From NCBI RefSeq assembly GCF_958295425.1, contig NC_081146.1, forward strand, positions 19,849,458 through 19,913,457: a stretch of DNA of 64,000 bases. Reading direction: 5' to 3'. Every line of letters starts with the position of its first letter. Positions within the stretch are counted from its first letter, which is position 1. The DNA comes from Solea solea (taxonomy: Eukaryota; Chordata; Actinopteri; Pleuronectiformes; Soleidae). The notes below the pieces were generated by a model. It had not been told where the DNA came from. It saw nothing but the letters and a program-made list of their open reading frames with translations, and did no database searches. This document shows positions 23,575 through 34,787 of the stretch, in pieces. A program made the position numbers and the translations under genes.

Positions 23575-24430
23575 TCATCTGCACCAAGCGGTTCAGTGCA
23601 AGTGGTTTGGAACGTACCGCCTTGGTTTTGGCTTGTGTCTCCACCACAGGGTGTTGACGTCATACCAGTGCGCCCATAAATTAGAAAAGAAAAGAAGAAC
23701 TTGACACAGTAAGGGTGCTTTCATACCTGTATTTCATTCTGATTCAGGGAGTAATATGTTACAGTGTTACACTTATCCTAGGGAAATATGGACTCCTATA
23801 ATCGAAAATGGACTACCAAAAAATGAGTTTGGGCAATAGCGTATACCAGTGTTCAGTATATGAACATTTCCAATTTCAGTGAGCAACTAGGCTACGCCGA
23901 GAAAACAATGCCATATCATCTGATGATGATAAGAAGCTGCATCCAGACATGTTCTGGGGGCATATAATGACCTACTCAAGATGCATCAGGTAAACTGCTT
24001 GGTTATATAGCTTGGTTCATGTGTACACACTGAAAACAAATTGCTTCGTGGAGCTGAGACCACCCTCTCTAGGCAGTCTCAGCGGCGTGGGATTGCTGTG
24101 TTCACACAAGCCCATTAGAACCAATCTAGGGGGCAAACGCCCCTGGTTTTGCAAACAACAAGCTAGGTATGAAAGCACACTAAAATACCCGGCGTGTACT
24201 GTGTTGCTGCTTCGTTGCATGTGGCTGTTTATCACGAGAGGAAGACAAGCTTTGGCTGCACAGGTTAAGCCTGTAAGAACCACGCCACTGTGCTTGGTAC
24301 CCAAATGGAAGGGTGTCCAAACCTGGGACAGTTGGTTATTTGGTAGCCCTTCCCTTCCCTTCCCTTCCAACGTTTCACAATGCAAGTACTTGTACTTGAC
24401 CACTTGTTGGTGGTCTAATAAAAGACAACC
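23575..24430 (-). repeat. GGTACC-type dispersed element region
   Basis: The stretch 24220-24330, read on the minus strand, aligns by eye with 34260-34450. Shared strings include GTGATAAACAGC-like sequence and CAGTGG followed by a TGG-TCCTAC-like end. The left part (23575-23660) has GTGTTGACGTCATACCAG, similar to the 14.9-kb element. A (CCCTT)4-5 microsatellite lies at 24346-24369. The exact ends are not defined. Confidence 0.45.
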
Positions 24431-25350
24431 CTTCTTTTTTTGTTATTTGTGTTTCCCAAAACGAAGCAAATAATAAAAAAAAAGTGAAAGATAGCATCCT
24501 GGTACCTTCCTCTGCCTAGTTTGTTAATTAACACACCTGAAAACATACACCACATTAACATTCACACACACACTGTAAATGTGACAGTCGTTGTCAACAG
24601 ATTTCCGATTCTGCAGTTGGTTGCTAAATGAACTCCAATTGGAAAACTATAACAACACGTAATAAATGAAGAACTGCTGTTTTCATTCACTGCTGATAGT
24701 CTAGTTGTGTCTAATAAAAACAAAGCAGGCAGGAAATGTAGGGAACTGCGTAATTGTGCTTAAAAGTATCAATTTCTGCTGAGTTTTCAAACGAAAATGG
24801 TTCCAAACACTGGAATTACATGTATTTCATAGGATATAGGCAACTGAACCACTTGTATTTCACATGAAAACTACATCTGAAATTAACAATAATTTTAAGT
24901 TGTGTGGGAAAAACCTGTTTTCCTGCCCACTCTCTCCCATCATGTGATGGAGTCTTCACTACAAACCTGAGAGATGTTTGTGAGTCCTTCCCTAAAAAAA
25001 TGACAGACAAAGTGCAGCCAATTCCCACTTCATGTACAGAAAACTACAGTGTTTTGGAGCGGAGCTTTTAGAGGTGAGCCCAACACGACGGTTTGGGATG
25101 TATGGATTATTTTATCAAATCATCCCCAGATTTAAGTACAATTATTTTATAGTAAATAGGATTGCATCCAATCCCATTAATGGTCTTGATTCCCCTCAGA
25201 TTTATCCTACAACATGGTCAATATCAATAACACTGAATGCCACATATCGATTTTCCTTTTTCTTTTTTTCTTGAATGCGTTAAATCCTGTTTCATCGTGC
25301 ACCTCTGCACAGTGCATTGATTCGCTCCACCACTACCGACTAGACTGTCT
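24431..25350. other. Non-coding stretch, nothing recognised
   Basis: AT-rich; no gene or defined repeat is seen. Confidence 0.5.
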
Positions 25351-25376
25351 CACACACACACACACACACACACACA
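25351..25376. repeat. (CA)13 microsatellite
   Basis: Thirteen CA units. Confidence 0.95.
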
Positions 25377-25745
25377 GTGACAAATTGACCCATCTGGAGA
25401 GTGAGACTGGTTGGAAACAATCATTTGGTGTTTGGATTGCGAGATGTGACCACATGTGGTCACTGGAGACATATTGAGGATGGATTCTCATGCTGGAGCT
25501 ATTCACTTGTGAGTGGAACGCTGGAGATGGACGTTGATAGGTCTGAATCCCGTCAGTGTGTGTCAGTGTCAGTGTGTGTAGATCATGACTTCTACATATC
25601 AACGTGATGCTGGATGTCTCTCCATCCAAACAATCTTCACTGTGAATAGCAATCCCACTCTCTGTCCACGCGGATTGTCCATGGATTGGTTGTAGCTATA
25701 GTTAGATGCCGTGTGTGTTCATGTGTTCATTTGAGTATGTGCAGC

Positions 25746-25780
<35 letters not shown>

Positions 25781-25814
25781 ATGAGGTAGAGGAGAGGAGA
25801 GGAGAGAGAGAGAT
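25746..25814. repeat. (TG)10 followed by GA-rich array
   Basis: TG at 25746-25765, GA at 25765-25780, then GGAGA-type repeats. Confidence 0.95.
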
Positions 25815-25920
25815 GGGGAGTCTGGATGCTGTGACTTGTCCTATTCAGAGTCAGACATCAGTCAGGGACCATGTTTCCTCCCAGCAGTACAGCATGACAC
25901 AGCCTCTTACTTCCTGCACG

Positions 25921-25924
<4 letters not shown>

Positions 25925-25968
<44 letters not shown>
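25925..25968. repeat. (CA)22 microsatellite
   Basis: The longest pure dinucleotide array in the window. Confidence 0.95.
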
Positions 25969-25972
<4 letters not shown>

Positions 25973-26093
25973 TCTCATCCAGCAAAGTGGGACAAACTAA
26001 AGGAAAAGATAGCAAGAAAGAGGGAAAGCATTGGGCAGACAAGCAAAATCAAAAGATGAAAGAGTGAAGAAAACAAGACAGATAAAGACATAA

Positions 26094-26136
26094 ACACACA
26101 CACGCACACACGTACACACACGTACACACACACACA
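26094..26136. repeat. Interrupted CA microsatellite
   Basis: CA runs broken by CACG and CGTA. Confidence 0.9.
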
Positions 26137-26422
26137 GAGCCAGATATGATAGAAGCAGTACATTGTGTGATCTGTTCCCCAGTGCACTCGTGGTGCCAGC
26201 AGAGTTGCTGAGTGTTTTTTGGAAACTAGGTCATTGTTCCTCCCACTCAGCCTGTCTGATCCGGCACATAGCTCGGCATTTTTTTTTTTTTTTGTGTTGT
26301 TGGGATTTTTTCTCACAACTAAGCACCTCCTGTGTCTCGTCTTTTTTTGGGTCCAGGGGAAGCAGAACAACGGGATTGTTGTTCAAGTGCTTTTAAAATA
26401 AATGTTGCTGCACATATACATA

Positions 26423-26459
26423 CATGGACACACATGGACACACATGGACACACATGGAC
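26423..26459. repeat. 10-bp minisatellite
   Basis: 3.7 perfect copies of CATGGACACA, followed by a CA array at about 26487-26506. Confidence 0.9.
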
Positions 26460-26506
26460 GTGACACACTTGTCACATCCACTGAAAACACACACACACAC
26501 ACACAC

Positions 26507-27344
26507 TGACAGTCAAAGTGGCTAACTACTTGCACTACTGTGTCCAGCAGGGTTCTCCTCTCCTGATAGATCAGCTTAGTGCCTATTAAATATTCAGCCT
26601 CTGCATATTGACTGGGCTCAAATTGTATTATACCCTCATTGATTCATCACTCATTTCATACAAGATGGTGCGACACACTGGTCTTGTAGACAAGCATACG
26701 CACACACATTTACAAATACACACACATACTGCAGGCAGGACAGAAAGGGCAGCAAGGCTGAGGTTGTTCTCTCCACGATGACTAATCTTCGCTAACTGTG
26801 CCAGCAGCTGAGAAATGTGAGTAGCGAGATGGGGGATAGGTGGGAAGGAGGGTAAAAAGAGGATGTGCGGAGCAGCAGGAGAGGAAACGAGGTATAAGTA
26901 GGAACGGAGGAAATGCGAGGGAGAAAATGGAGAGCCGCAACTAGACGGGAATGGAAAGAGAGAACCAAAAAGTAAAAGTCGGGTCGCTCTGGCTGGAGGG
27001 GGGGTCCAGTCGGTACGGAGGCAACACCAGTCTGCACTCTGCATTAAAAGGTTGAGTCTGCAAACAGCACAGAGGGCTGAACAGTTTTCTCCAGACGCCT
27101 CTCAGCAGCTTTTACCCATGCCAACAACATTCTGCTGCTAAAACGCCTTCACCGTCTACACACAACGATCAGAGTATTTTGTCCTGTTACACCCAGGTCA
27201 CATCAGATCGGATATTACTGGCATCAAATGCCCTGACAGTAGTCTTGAGCAGCAGTTAGTAACTGAGTTACCAGGAAAAGTAACTATTGCATTACTTTTT
27301 CGCTGGGCTCACCATCGCTGCATGTGTTGTTTGTGTGTGCGACC
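26507..27344. other. Non-coding stretch, nothing recognised
   Basis: GA-rich at 26820-26990. The long minus-strand frame here is compositional. No gene is seen. Confidence 0.5.
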
Positions 27345-27368
27345 GTGTGTGTGTGTGTGTGTGTGTGT
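27345..27368. repeat. (GT)12 microsatellite
   Basis: Twelve GT units. Confidence 0.95.
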
Positions 27369-27599
27369 ACCCAACACTGCCTCTGATTGGCTAACCAGGA
27401 AATTTTACTCTACCTTAGCCAGTCATCATTACTTATGCGGTTGTCCCGCCCCTCTCACCAAAGAGAAGAAAAGAAAAGAAGAAATGCTTTGCAGCTTTGA
27501 GCATAATTATAGTAGCAGCATTGTAACGATTGAAACTGAGTTAGATTACCGTGTTACTGAAAAATATAACGCCATTTATTTTAATGCAGTTATTCCCAT

Positions 27600-27854
27600 C
27601 ACGGCCACACGGTTGGTATAGTGGTTAGCGCTCAGAAGACCCAGGTTTGCGACCCCCTTTTTGCATCGAGTTTGCATGTTCTCCCCGTGTGTGCGTGGGT
27701 TTTCCATTTTCCTCCCACATGCAATATGGGGATTAGGTAAATTGGTCACTCTTAATTGAGTGTAGGTGTGAGTGTGAGAGTGTATGGTTGTTTGTCTCTA
27801 TATGTGATAGACTAGCGATAAAAGATAGATGGATGGATGGATGGATGGATGGAT
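27600..27854 (+). mobile_element. SINE family A copy with GGAT tail
   Basis: The head CACGGTTGGTATAGTGGTTA is well preserved and the B box is decayed (CCAGGTTTGCGACCC). The body has GAGTTTGCATGTTCTCC and TTGTTTGTCTCTATATG. It ends in a (GGAT)n microsatellite at 27824-27854, the usual tail of this family, with the CTGTCCAGGG part missing. Confidence 0.7.
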
Positions 27855-29442
27855 ATATTCCCATCACCTGTCTTGAGACTTTCAATAAATGTCACTTAAG
27901 TTGCAGTGCAGAATAAAGCCAGTGCTAGTTGACATGATGATGCAGCACAAATCTCAATAATCAAAACAACTCTGTCTCGGATTATGTATTGTATCGTGAT
28001 CATGAGGTTTCAGTAAAGACTCGGGTGCACCATTTTAAACGCCGTCTATTTAAGCCGCCGTCCATTTGTGTTCCCAAGCACTAATAGAAATTGACTTGTT
28101 CAATTGCACTGTCAACAGTGATAACAGTCGCGGACTCTCATCTCCCAGGGGTCAAATATCATTTCCTTGGTATTGTGAACAGTAAAAATGAGGTAGTGTC
28201 TGTGTTCCTGAGGTTCCAGTCATCACTGTTTCGCAGGCTTAATGTTCTTGTATCATCGGAGAATTTGACTGTTATATTATTCGCCTGACTGCGCTTTGCA
28301 TACATCGTGAGGAGGCCGGAGACACTCGTACGGCCTAATGCCACAGGAAAGGGAGAGATTAGCTGTAACCTGTTGGTTAAAAAGGAATGCAATCATTTGA
28401 TAAGAAAGCCATTATGACGAGTGTCATTTAACTCCTGGACAAGCAGGCATAGTTCTATTGTAAAGTTATATTACTATTAATAATCTCCAAACAGTTTTTC
28501 CTCCAAACACTTGAGACTTGAGCACTTGATTTGAATGTAGATATAAAATCATTCATCAAAACCAGAAGAGCATGGGATTCATTGTTCACTCTTAATGTCT
28601 ATTTAAACATTTGTTAGCATGCTGATGAAATCCAAGTATTGCTGAATGTGTGTTATTTCAAGTAGTGGAAGATGGAAGTGATAGTAACAGGCTCTGTTAA
28701 TGATAACAAACATGATTCAACATAAAACCACACACAACTTAAAGCAGCAGCGGCTTTTATGTAGAAATTCTCTTAATACGAGAGGGAAAGTGGAGTTTTG
28801 TATCTGCAAACATCACAGATTCAGGAAGGTATTTTAAACAAAACTCTGGTTAAAATCAACACACAAATGCAATCAACCTTTGTTGTAATGTCTCAAACCA
28901 TAAAGAAAAGTCCTCTCTGGAACCCTGATGGATACCTTAATTTTCCATTTAAATGTATGTATTTATTTATTTTTAATGTACATGCCATGCTCATGGTTGC
29001 AAAGATTCAAGAAGGAGTTTCATTACCTCCAGCAGAAACATCGACATGGCAAATGAGAACTTGTTTTTGCTTTAACTCGAGAATTTATAATTCATACACT
29101 AATTACCAGTCCTGTCCGTGGACCTTAGTGTGCAGGCTGATTTTTGTTTATATGATTTGTAGGAGATGTCAAGAGAAAATTGCCTCTGCTCTGAAAAAAA
29201 AAACCAAAGCAAGAAAAAACTGAAATCTAAAAAGAAATGCCATTCCATGGTAAATCATTTTCATTAACATGAAAATGCAATGAGAAGCAAGATCATTCAT
29301 TCATCCCCAGCATTCAGTCGATGAAGGTTACATTAGAGAATGAAATGAGAGAAGGAAAGTAAATTTTGAATTATAAATGATCTACTCAGATCGATATTTT
29401 GTGGTGTTACTGTACACAAATAGAGAAACTGTGCATTGTTTT

Positions 29443-29443
<1 letters not shown>
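27855..29443. other. Non-coding stretch, nothing recognised
   Basis: AT-rich unique-looking sequence. A 141-codon plus-strand frame at 28798-29223 has no recognisable domain, and a poly-A/lysine end explains part of it. I do not call it a gene. Confidence 0.5.
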
Positions 29444-29477
<34 letters not shown>

Positions 29478-29525
29478 TTTTAGGGTTAGACATAGTTGTG
29501 ATGGTCAAGGTTAGGGTCAGGAGCT
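29444..29525. repeat. (GT)16 with GGTTAGGG flank of the CA-tailed repeat
   Basis: The GT array at 29444-29475 is followed by TTTAGGGTTAGAC and AAGGTTAGGGTCAGG. This fits a tail-end fragment of the CA-tailed dispersed repeat family. Confidence 0.6.
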
Positions 29526-29530
29526 AGGGG

Positions 29531-30737
29531 CAGTGGTTCTCAAAACCTTTTATACCAATTACCACTGAGAATATTGAGCTCTCCAAGCAACACCATTATC
29601 ACCAATGTTAAAATACCCTGGTATATCAGTGGCAGTTGCTGGTCTTTGAAACAGTGGAAGCTTATTTCAGGCCCAGTTATTTATATATAAATTCTTACAT
29701 AGTATTTTTAATTTACAGTGTATATGTATAAATGGAAATGGTCTATATCACCAAGCAATTAACACACCACAAGCAGCTATTTGTTTACTTCCCTCGCAAA
29801 ATCCACACAGGACTGAGGCAGAAAAGGCTCCGCTGTCGGGTATGTTTCTGCAACACTGTCAATCAAAAACTGGTTCCGCCTCTCAGACAGTTCCTCCAAT
29901 CATCATGCAGAAGCCCAGCATCTGCACCCACCCACTGCTCCATTGACTCCCAGAGAAGCTGAGCTTCCCTGGAAGTAAAGTTTTTGCCACATTTGTCCAA
30001 TCACCGTCAAGCTCACCGCCATGAAAACAAAGCTATTCTGTGCCCTCCCATAGAGAACAGTTGAAGCTGAGCTTCAAGAGGTTTTAATGCGGAGGCTGTT
30101 GAACGGGAATTCGGAAATTACGTAAGACGATCCTGATTCTGATTCTAAACGAACTAGTGACGCGTTCTAATTGCATTCTAGCGCATGTTCACAACATTTT
30201 GGAGAAAGATGAGCTTCCCTTGTTGTCTTAGAGCAGGGGTGTCCATCGACGGCCCGTGGGCCAGAACCAGCCCACCAGAAGGTCCAATCTGAAAATTTCT
30301 AATAATACAGTAATGTGAAATACTTTTCAGTTCCAGATAACTGTGACTGCACGTTTTGTGCCTTTGTTGATCCACTGTGATCTGTAAAAAAGTTGTAATG
30401 CACATGTGTAAATGGTAAACTTAGGCATGAAATTGCACTTATTTTCCTCAAGAAATTTCTGGTTGTTGATACTTCACTATATTTAAAAACAAAATGGGAA
30501 AAATGTGGGGTTTCTTGTTGTTAATAGGTTATTTTGCTGTTGTTTTGCTGGTTCGGCCCACTGGAGCACAAATTGCTCTGTATGTGGCCCCTGAATTATA
30601 ATGAGTTTGATACCCCTGTCTTAGAGTAATCACCACTGTGGTAAATATTGTAGAACAGTATTTCTGATTTTCCTCCAAGTACCACCAGAGGAAGCTTTCG
30701 TACCGCTGGTGTTACACGTACCACACTGAGAACCCTG
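29531..30737. mobile_element. hAT-like element (outer), interrupted
   Basis: The left end CAGTGGTTCTCAAAA and the reverse complement of the right end (CAGGGTTCTCAGTG) match with one gap. GCTAGGG occurs beside both ends (29523-29529 and 30740-30746), compatible with a hAT-type 8-bp target duplication. It carries the younger inserted element at 30234-30618. No transposase is recognised. Confidence 0.55.
30234..30618. mobile_element. hAT MITE with perfect 8-bp target duplication
   Basis: The direct repeat TCTTAGAG flanks the element exactly (30226-30233 and 30619-30626). Ends are inverted: CAGGGGTGTCCA on the left, CAGGGGTATCAA from the right. The body has the GGCCCGTGGGCC and AGAAGGTCCAATC motifs that I recall from widespread hAT MITEs. 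It is 385 bp and non-coding. Confidence 0.85.
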
Positions 30738-30793
30738 GGGCTAGGGAATGCATTATGTCTATGATTGTCTTCAGTAAGAATGCTGCCCAAGAA

Positions 30794-30821
<28 letters not shown>
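30794..30821. repeat. (TG)14 microsatellite
   Basis: Fourteen TG units; a C14 run follows at 30888-30901. Confidence 0.95.
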
Positions 30822-30824
<3 letters not shown>

Positions 30825-30901
30825 CCTCTTCAAGTAAATGCAAATCAAGTGGGTATGTGTGTTCAGTGAAAGTTGAAAGGGATAGTGCCCCCCCCCCCCC
30901 C

Positions 30902-32570
30902 AAAGTCATTAATATTACTGTTTTGGAAATTTGCAGTGTAAAGTATTAATGTCCTTGATGAGCTGTTGAACGATCTTTATGCAAATCTGGGGTTACGTTT
31001 TTAGACTCTTTGGTAGATAAGACCCAGACGTACATGAGCTTATCAGTTCTTTGCAAACCGGTCGAGTGATTGCATGGTGGTTTCTCCATACGAACATGGA
31101 CCATCTGATCTGCGTCCCACTATGTTGCGCCCCCACAAAGTCGGGTGATAAAAGAGTTCTGTGTCAATGAACTCCCGGGGGGGGGGGGGGGCTCTGGAGA
31201 GACTCAATACCTGACATGTGCTGTTGACTGGAACACCGCTGACACTGACGGCTCTGTAATGTTCTAAAACACAGAGGAGTAGATAGATGACCAAGTGGAG
31301 AATAGATGGAGTGGGGGGAAAAAAAGGGGGTGAAAGAGAGCGATAGACAAGTAAAGTGGGAAGGGATGAAAAGGTTGGCACATGGATGAAAGGAAAACAG
31401 AGGACAGATAGATTAGATGAAAGGAAAGTGCAAGGAGAGGGCATTAATAGAAAGTGAAAAAGAAGCCAAAGATATGTTTTCATCTAAGTGTCAAACTAAT
31501 TTTGCGCAAACCTTTGAAACGCCACAAAACACATACATTTGCATTTCTATTAGTTAGTTTGGAGTGGATCAAGAGTGGCCCTTAATTTGACAGTTAACAC
31601 ATTCACCAGAAAAAAGCAAACTCTTTCAGTCATTGGTTAGTGCACAATAGGGCAAGTTGTTTTTGTTCTTTAGCTTGTACTTTAGCTACTGCTGGCAATG
31701 TTCCATGCTTTCATCTGACAAGGAAAATAAAGACATGCCCCTAACACTGTTCTACTTAATTTGTAAAACCAGAGACGTTATACAGAAGAGGAAGACAGAC
31801 GACTTGCATAATTTTTAAACAGGAAAAAAAAAAATCTCTAATGTCAAAAGCAGAGTATCACTCATAGCCAGCCACTTCCTCCCAGAAACCAATCATCTGC
31901 TTTATTACCAGTTATGTGGTTGCACTGATGCAAGTGCACAGTTGTTGTGGTTCATAAGTGTCCGATAATTTGAGACTGAGTAGTAGATGTCAAACAAGCT
32001 TTTAAGAGGAAAAGATTCAGCTGGCAGAGTTGTCATAATCACTCAGAATTCCTCAAGGGGCCAACACAAGTTACAAAAGAAGTCCGTTTTTCAAAATATG
32101 CCACAAATTCTAACAATCTTTTCACACCAACATTGACAAAGTTACATAATTATCAGTTGAACAAATATTTCATTCCGGGCAGTTCGTCATTTTTACGGCT
32201 TTCTTATTTAAGCTCGCTAACCAGATGGATCATCATTATAAATTCTCTTTGTACGAGATCTGATTTGTTAACTCCTTGTGCAACTTGTATCCATTTAAGA
32301 ATAGATGATCAACACTTGAAGAAAATGAAGAAACTACAGTAAGTTATCCACACATGAAGTACAGGAAAAACTTGCTTGCATACAAATATCGGCAGGCAGG
32401 ATGAGACAGAGACAGAGATAATGAGAGCCTGATAAACAGTGTAATAGCAACAAATAAAGATAAAGCTGTATGTGATGCATTTCCACACACACACTCACCC
32501 ACTTTCTCTCTGGATTACTGGAAAAGGGGTAAAAAAAAAAAACAAGAAAAAAACTGTGCTCCATTGACAA
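30902..32570. other. Non-coding; G15 run
   Basis: A G15 homopolymer lies at 31177-31191, and GA/GGA-rich sequence at 31290-31450 produces a long minus-strand frame of low complexity. No gene is recognised. Confidence 0.5.
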
Positions 32571-32595
32571 CACACACACACACACACACACACAC
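32571..32595. repeat. (CA)12 microsatellite
   Basis: Twelve CA units. Confidence 0.95.
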
Positions 32596-32758
32596 TTTCT
32601 AATCTGTCAAGGCAACAAAGGGAGGCAAGCCAGGGCCACATTAGCATGACAAACTGGCCCTGCTAGGTTGAGTGAAGAGAAAACAATTTTAGGAGACAGG
32701 CTGACTGTGTGGTACGGTGCATGCCACCTCTGGGTGGGCCTCACGAGCCATAATCATA

Positions 32759-32806
32759 GTGCGTGTACGCGCACACGTGCATGTGTGCGTGTGTGTGTGC
32801 GCATAT
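32759..32806. repeat. 48-bp perfect purine-pyrimidine alternation
   Basis: Every step alternates purine and pyrimidine over 48 bp, mixing GT, GC, AC and AT steps rather than one repeat unit, including GTGCGTGTACGCGCAC. It is a strong sequence-level Z-DNA candidate. Confidence 0.85.
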
Positions 32807-32814
32807 CTTGTTTG

Positions 32815-32965
32815 TAAGTGTCTGGGCATGTTTATGTTGCCTCATTTGGACCCTTTATGGAACACACACCAACCTTGTCTGGACCGGCAGTCCTCACGGG
32901 GACCAAAGCCCAGTCCTAATCAGTGTCAACATCATTCCTGACGTCCCGGTTAATGCTAGGTGTGT
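32815..32965 (-). repeat. CA-tailed dispersed repeat, copy 3
   Basis: On the minus strand it reads a GGACTGGGCTTTGGTCCCCG-type core followed by GTCCAGACAAGG, as in copies 1 and 5. The adjacent alternating GT/GC tract probably represents its tail. Confidence 0.6.
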
Positions 32966-33194
32966 GAACTGAGTGAACTCATCCACAAGAAATAGAAGTC
33001 AATTCAAGGTCGTAGTCGGGATAGATTAGTTTGAGTAGGCCTATGTATAACGCGGTGTGTGCATGTGCATGCTGGTGATGGCCGTGCTTGGACATGTTGA
33101 GGTGTGTGTGGCTGGCATAGACTACTCCGTATATCCTCTGTGTGTGTCTGTGTGTACATGTCTTAAACTGGCTGTGTGGACCAATTGTCAAACA

Positions 33195-33384
33195 AGCCTA
33201 TCTTTGTGAGGACATTTTGGCTGCTGCTCCACATAAGACCTGCTGTTAGGGTTCGAATTAGTTTTAGGTTAGGGTTAGGCATTTACTTGTGATGGTTAAT
33301 GTTGGGGTAAGTGGCATTCTGCCTATGAGAGTCCACACAAAGAGTGCAAAACCAGCATGTGTGTGTGTGTTTGTGTGTGTGTGT
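33195..33384. repeat. CA-tailed repeat remnant and GT array
   Basis: Contains TTTGTGAGGACATTTTGG and AGGTTAGGGTTAGGC, the flank type of the CA-tailed family. A GT array with one TT interruption lies at 33358-33384. Confidence 0.5.
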
Positions 33385-34249
33385 CTGCTCTACCTTAATC
33401 CCCAGATTGCCAGAACGGAGTTCAGACGTACACTGTGCAGGATATGTTGCTACTGTCAGACTAATCTAATCCTATCATCGCTCTAAAACCTCACGAGGGT
33501 TAAAACACAAACATACACTGACACACACACACACACAAACCACACACATGAAAGATAAAACTGTTGCACTTTAATAGCTTTCCACCATTTTAAATGTATG
33601 ACTCATCTGGAAAAAAGAGAATGCCTCATTGCAGCAGCGTGGACGGCCGATCGTAGCCGGACCGTACGCAGAAATTGGAGACAGCTGCGATGTGGTTTGC
33701 AGTGCATTTCAGCAACATTTGTCTGGAGGTTAGAGGCTGAAGTACTTTTTAAACAAAGTGCTTATAGAATTGCAAACTCAAAACTCGGCTTTCATACGGC
33801 GGCGCCATCAACAACTATTAAACTTGAAGACAGGCAATCTGAAAATCATATCTGCTTCATTAGCTGGATGTATGAATGTATCAACGTCTCAAGCTCCTCT
33901 TTATTTCTTCACACAGCTGCATCTGTCACTTCTTGCGTGTCCAACAATAAACAACACCTACAATACCTGAGGGAGACTCCTGAGGGAGACTCTTCAAAAA
34001 CCTGTGTGCTTGTCCCCAATTGTGTGATTCATTGTCTGCGGAGATGAATAAAAGAAAGAATGATCAGGTTGGCAGGATGATGTAAGCAGGTATAGTCCAG
34101 ATTTGAATGTGACTTTCTCAACACCTGCAACACATGCAGCCCTGAAAATCATTTATCTGTCTGCGTTTTCCTCCTGGGACTGATATATGTCTGGGACGTC
34201 ATGCAGACATTTGCATTTTCCTCGTAAAATGTTGAGCAGGGAACCAAAA
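33385..34249. other. Non-coding stretch, nothing recognised
   Basis: A 149-codon plus-strand frame at 33598-34047 begins with ATG but has no recognisable domain or compositional sign of coding. I leave it uncalled. Confidence 0.45.
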
Positions 34250-34500
34250 TAACGATCCATTGTGTCCCAGTTTTTGCCTCCTTTCCATCGAGGTGCTAAA
34301 CATAGTGGTCTGGCTCCTACAGGGCGGAGGTAGACACACTGAAGTCCTTTTATTGGTCGACAAAGGATCATCACTTACGTGCGACAGTGATAAAAACAAA
34401 GCAGCCTGCAGCCTTCTGTCATACGAAGCTCGTCCGCCTCTTGTGATAAACAGCTACACGCCAAGAAGGAAGAACACAAAATGCTGGATGTCCTCTGTTG
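34250..34500 (+). mobile_element. GGTACC-type dispersed element, copy
   Basis: Shows GTGTCCCAGTTTTTGCC, then AGTGGTCTGGCTCCTAC, then GGTAGACACACTG and ATTGGTCGACAA. The reverse complement of 53760-53890 has the same order. Minus-strand translation here (LSTNKRTSVCLPPPCR) and plus-strand translation at 53.8 kb (LSTNQQTAVCLAPPCR) match closely, which shows that the copies are related. It is probably a non-autonomous element. Confidence 0.6.
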
Positions 34501-34567
34501 TTGCTCTTTACTCAGTCTCTTTCATCTTTGTGGAATTTATTGGCGATTACACCGTGTTGCGCTGGTA

Positions 34568-34747
34568 CAGAGGTCTCAAACTTGCATATGTGGCCCTCAA
34601 TCAACTTCATGCAGCCCGACACTCAATATCAAGTTATAATGAAGTACTTTTTAATGTACATTTTGCATTATAAATACATGTAGGCCTATTATTGTGAACT
34701 ATATACAAATAAAGCAATCACCCAGGTCATTTGAGTTTGAGACCCCT
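34568..34747. mobile_element. hAT-like MITE fragment
   Basis: The left end CAGAGGTCTCAAACT and the right end (reverse complement AGGGGTCTCAAACT) are inverted repeats. The body has GTGGCCCTC and GCAGCCCGAC, as in CAGGGGTCTCAAACT-type elements. No target duplication was found. Confidence 0.55.
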
Positions 34748-34787
34748 ATGCCACAGACCCTCATGTGTGAACGCTAAAGTTCAAATC

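Noticed and set aside
28798..29223. 141-codon frame that might be a gene
   Set aside because: Starts without an ATG context, AT-rich, lysine-rich end from an A tract, and no recognisable family.
33240..33285. Interstitial telomere repeat (GGTTAGGGTTAGG)
   Set aside because: Only one or two irregular units, and the same strings flank the CA-tailed dispersed repeat.
33598..34047. 149-codon ATG-started frame
   Set aside because: No domain, no compositional coding signal, and another frame overlaps it. Chance open frame.
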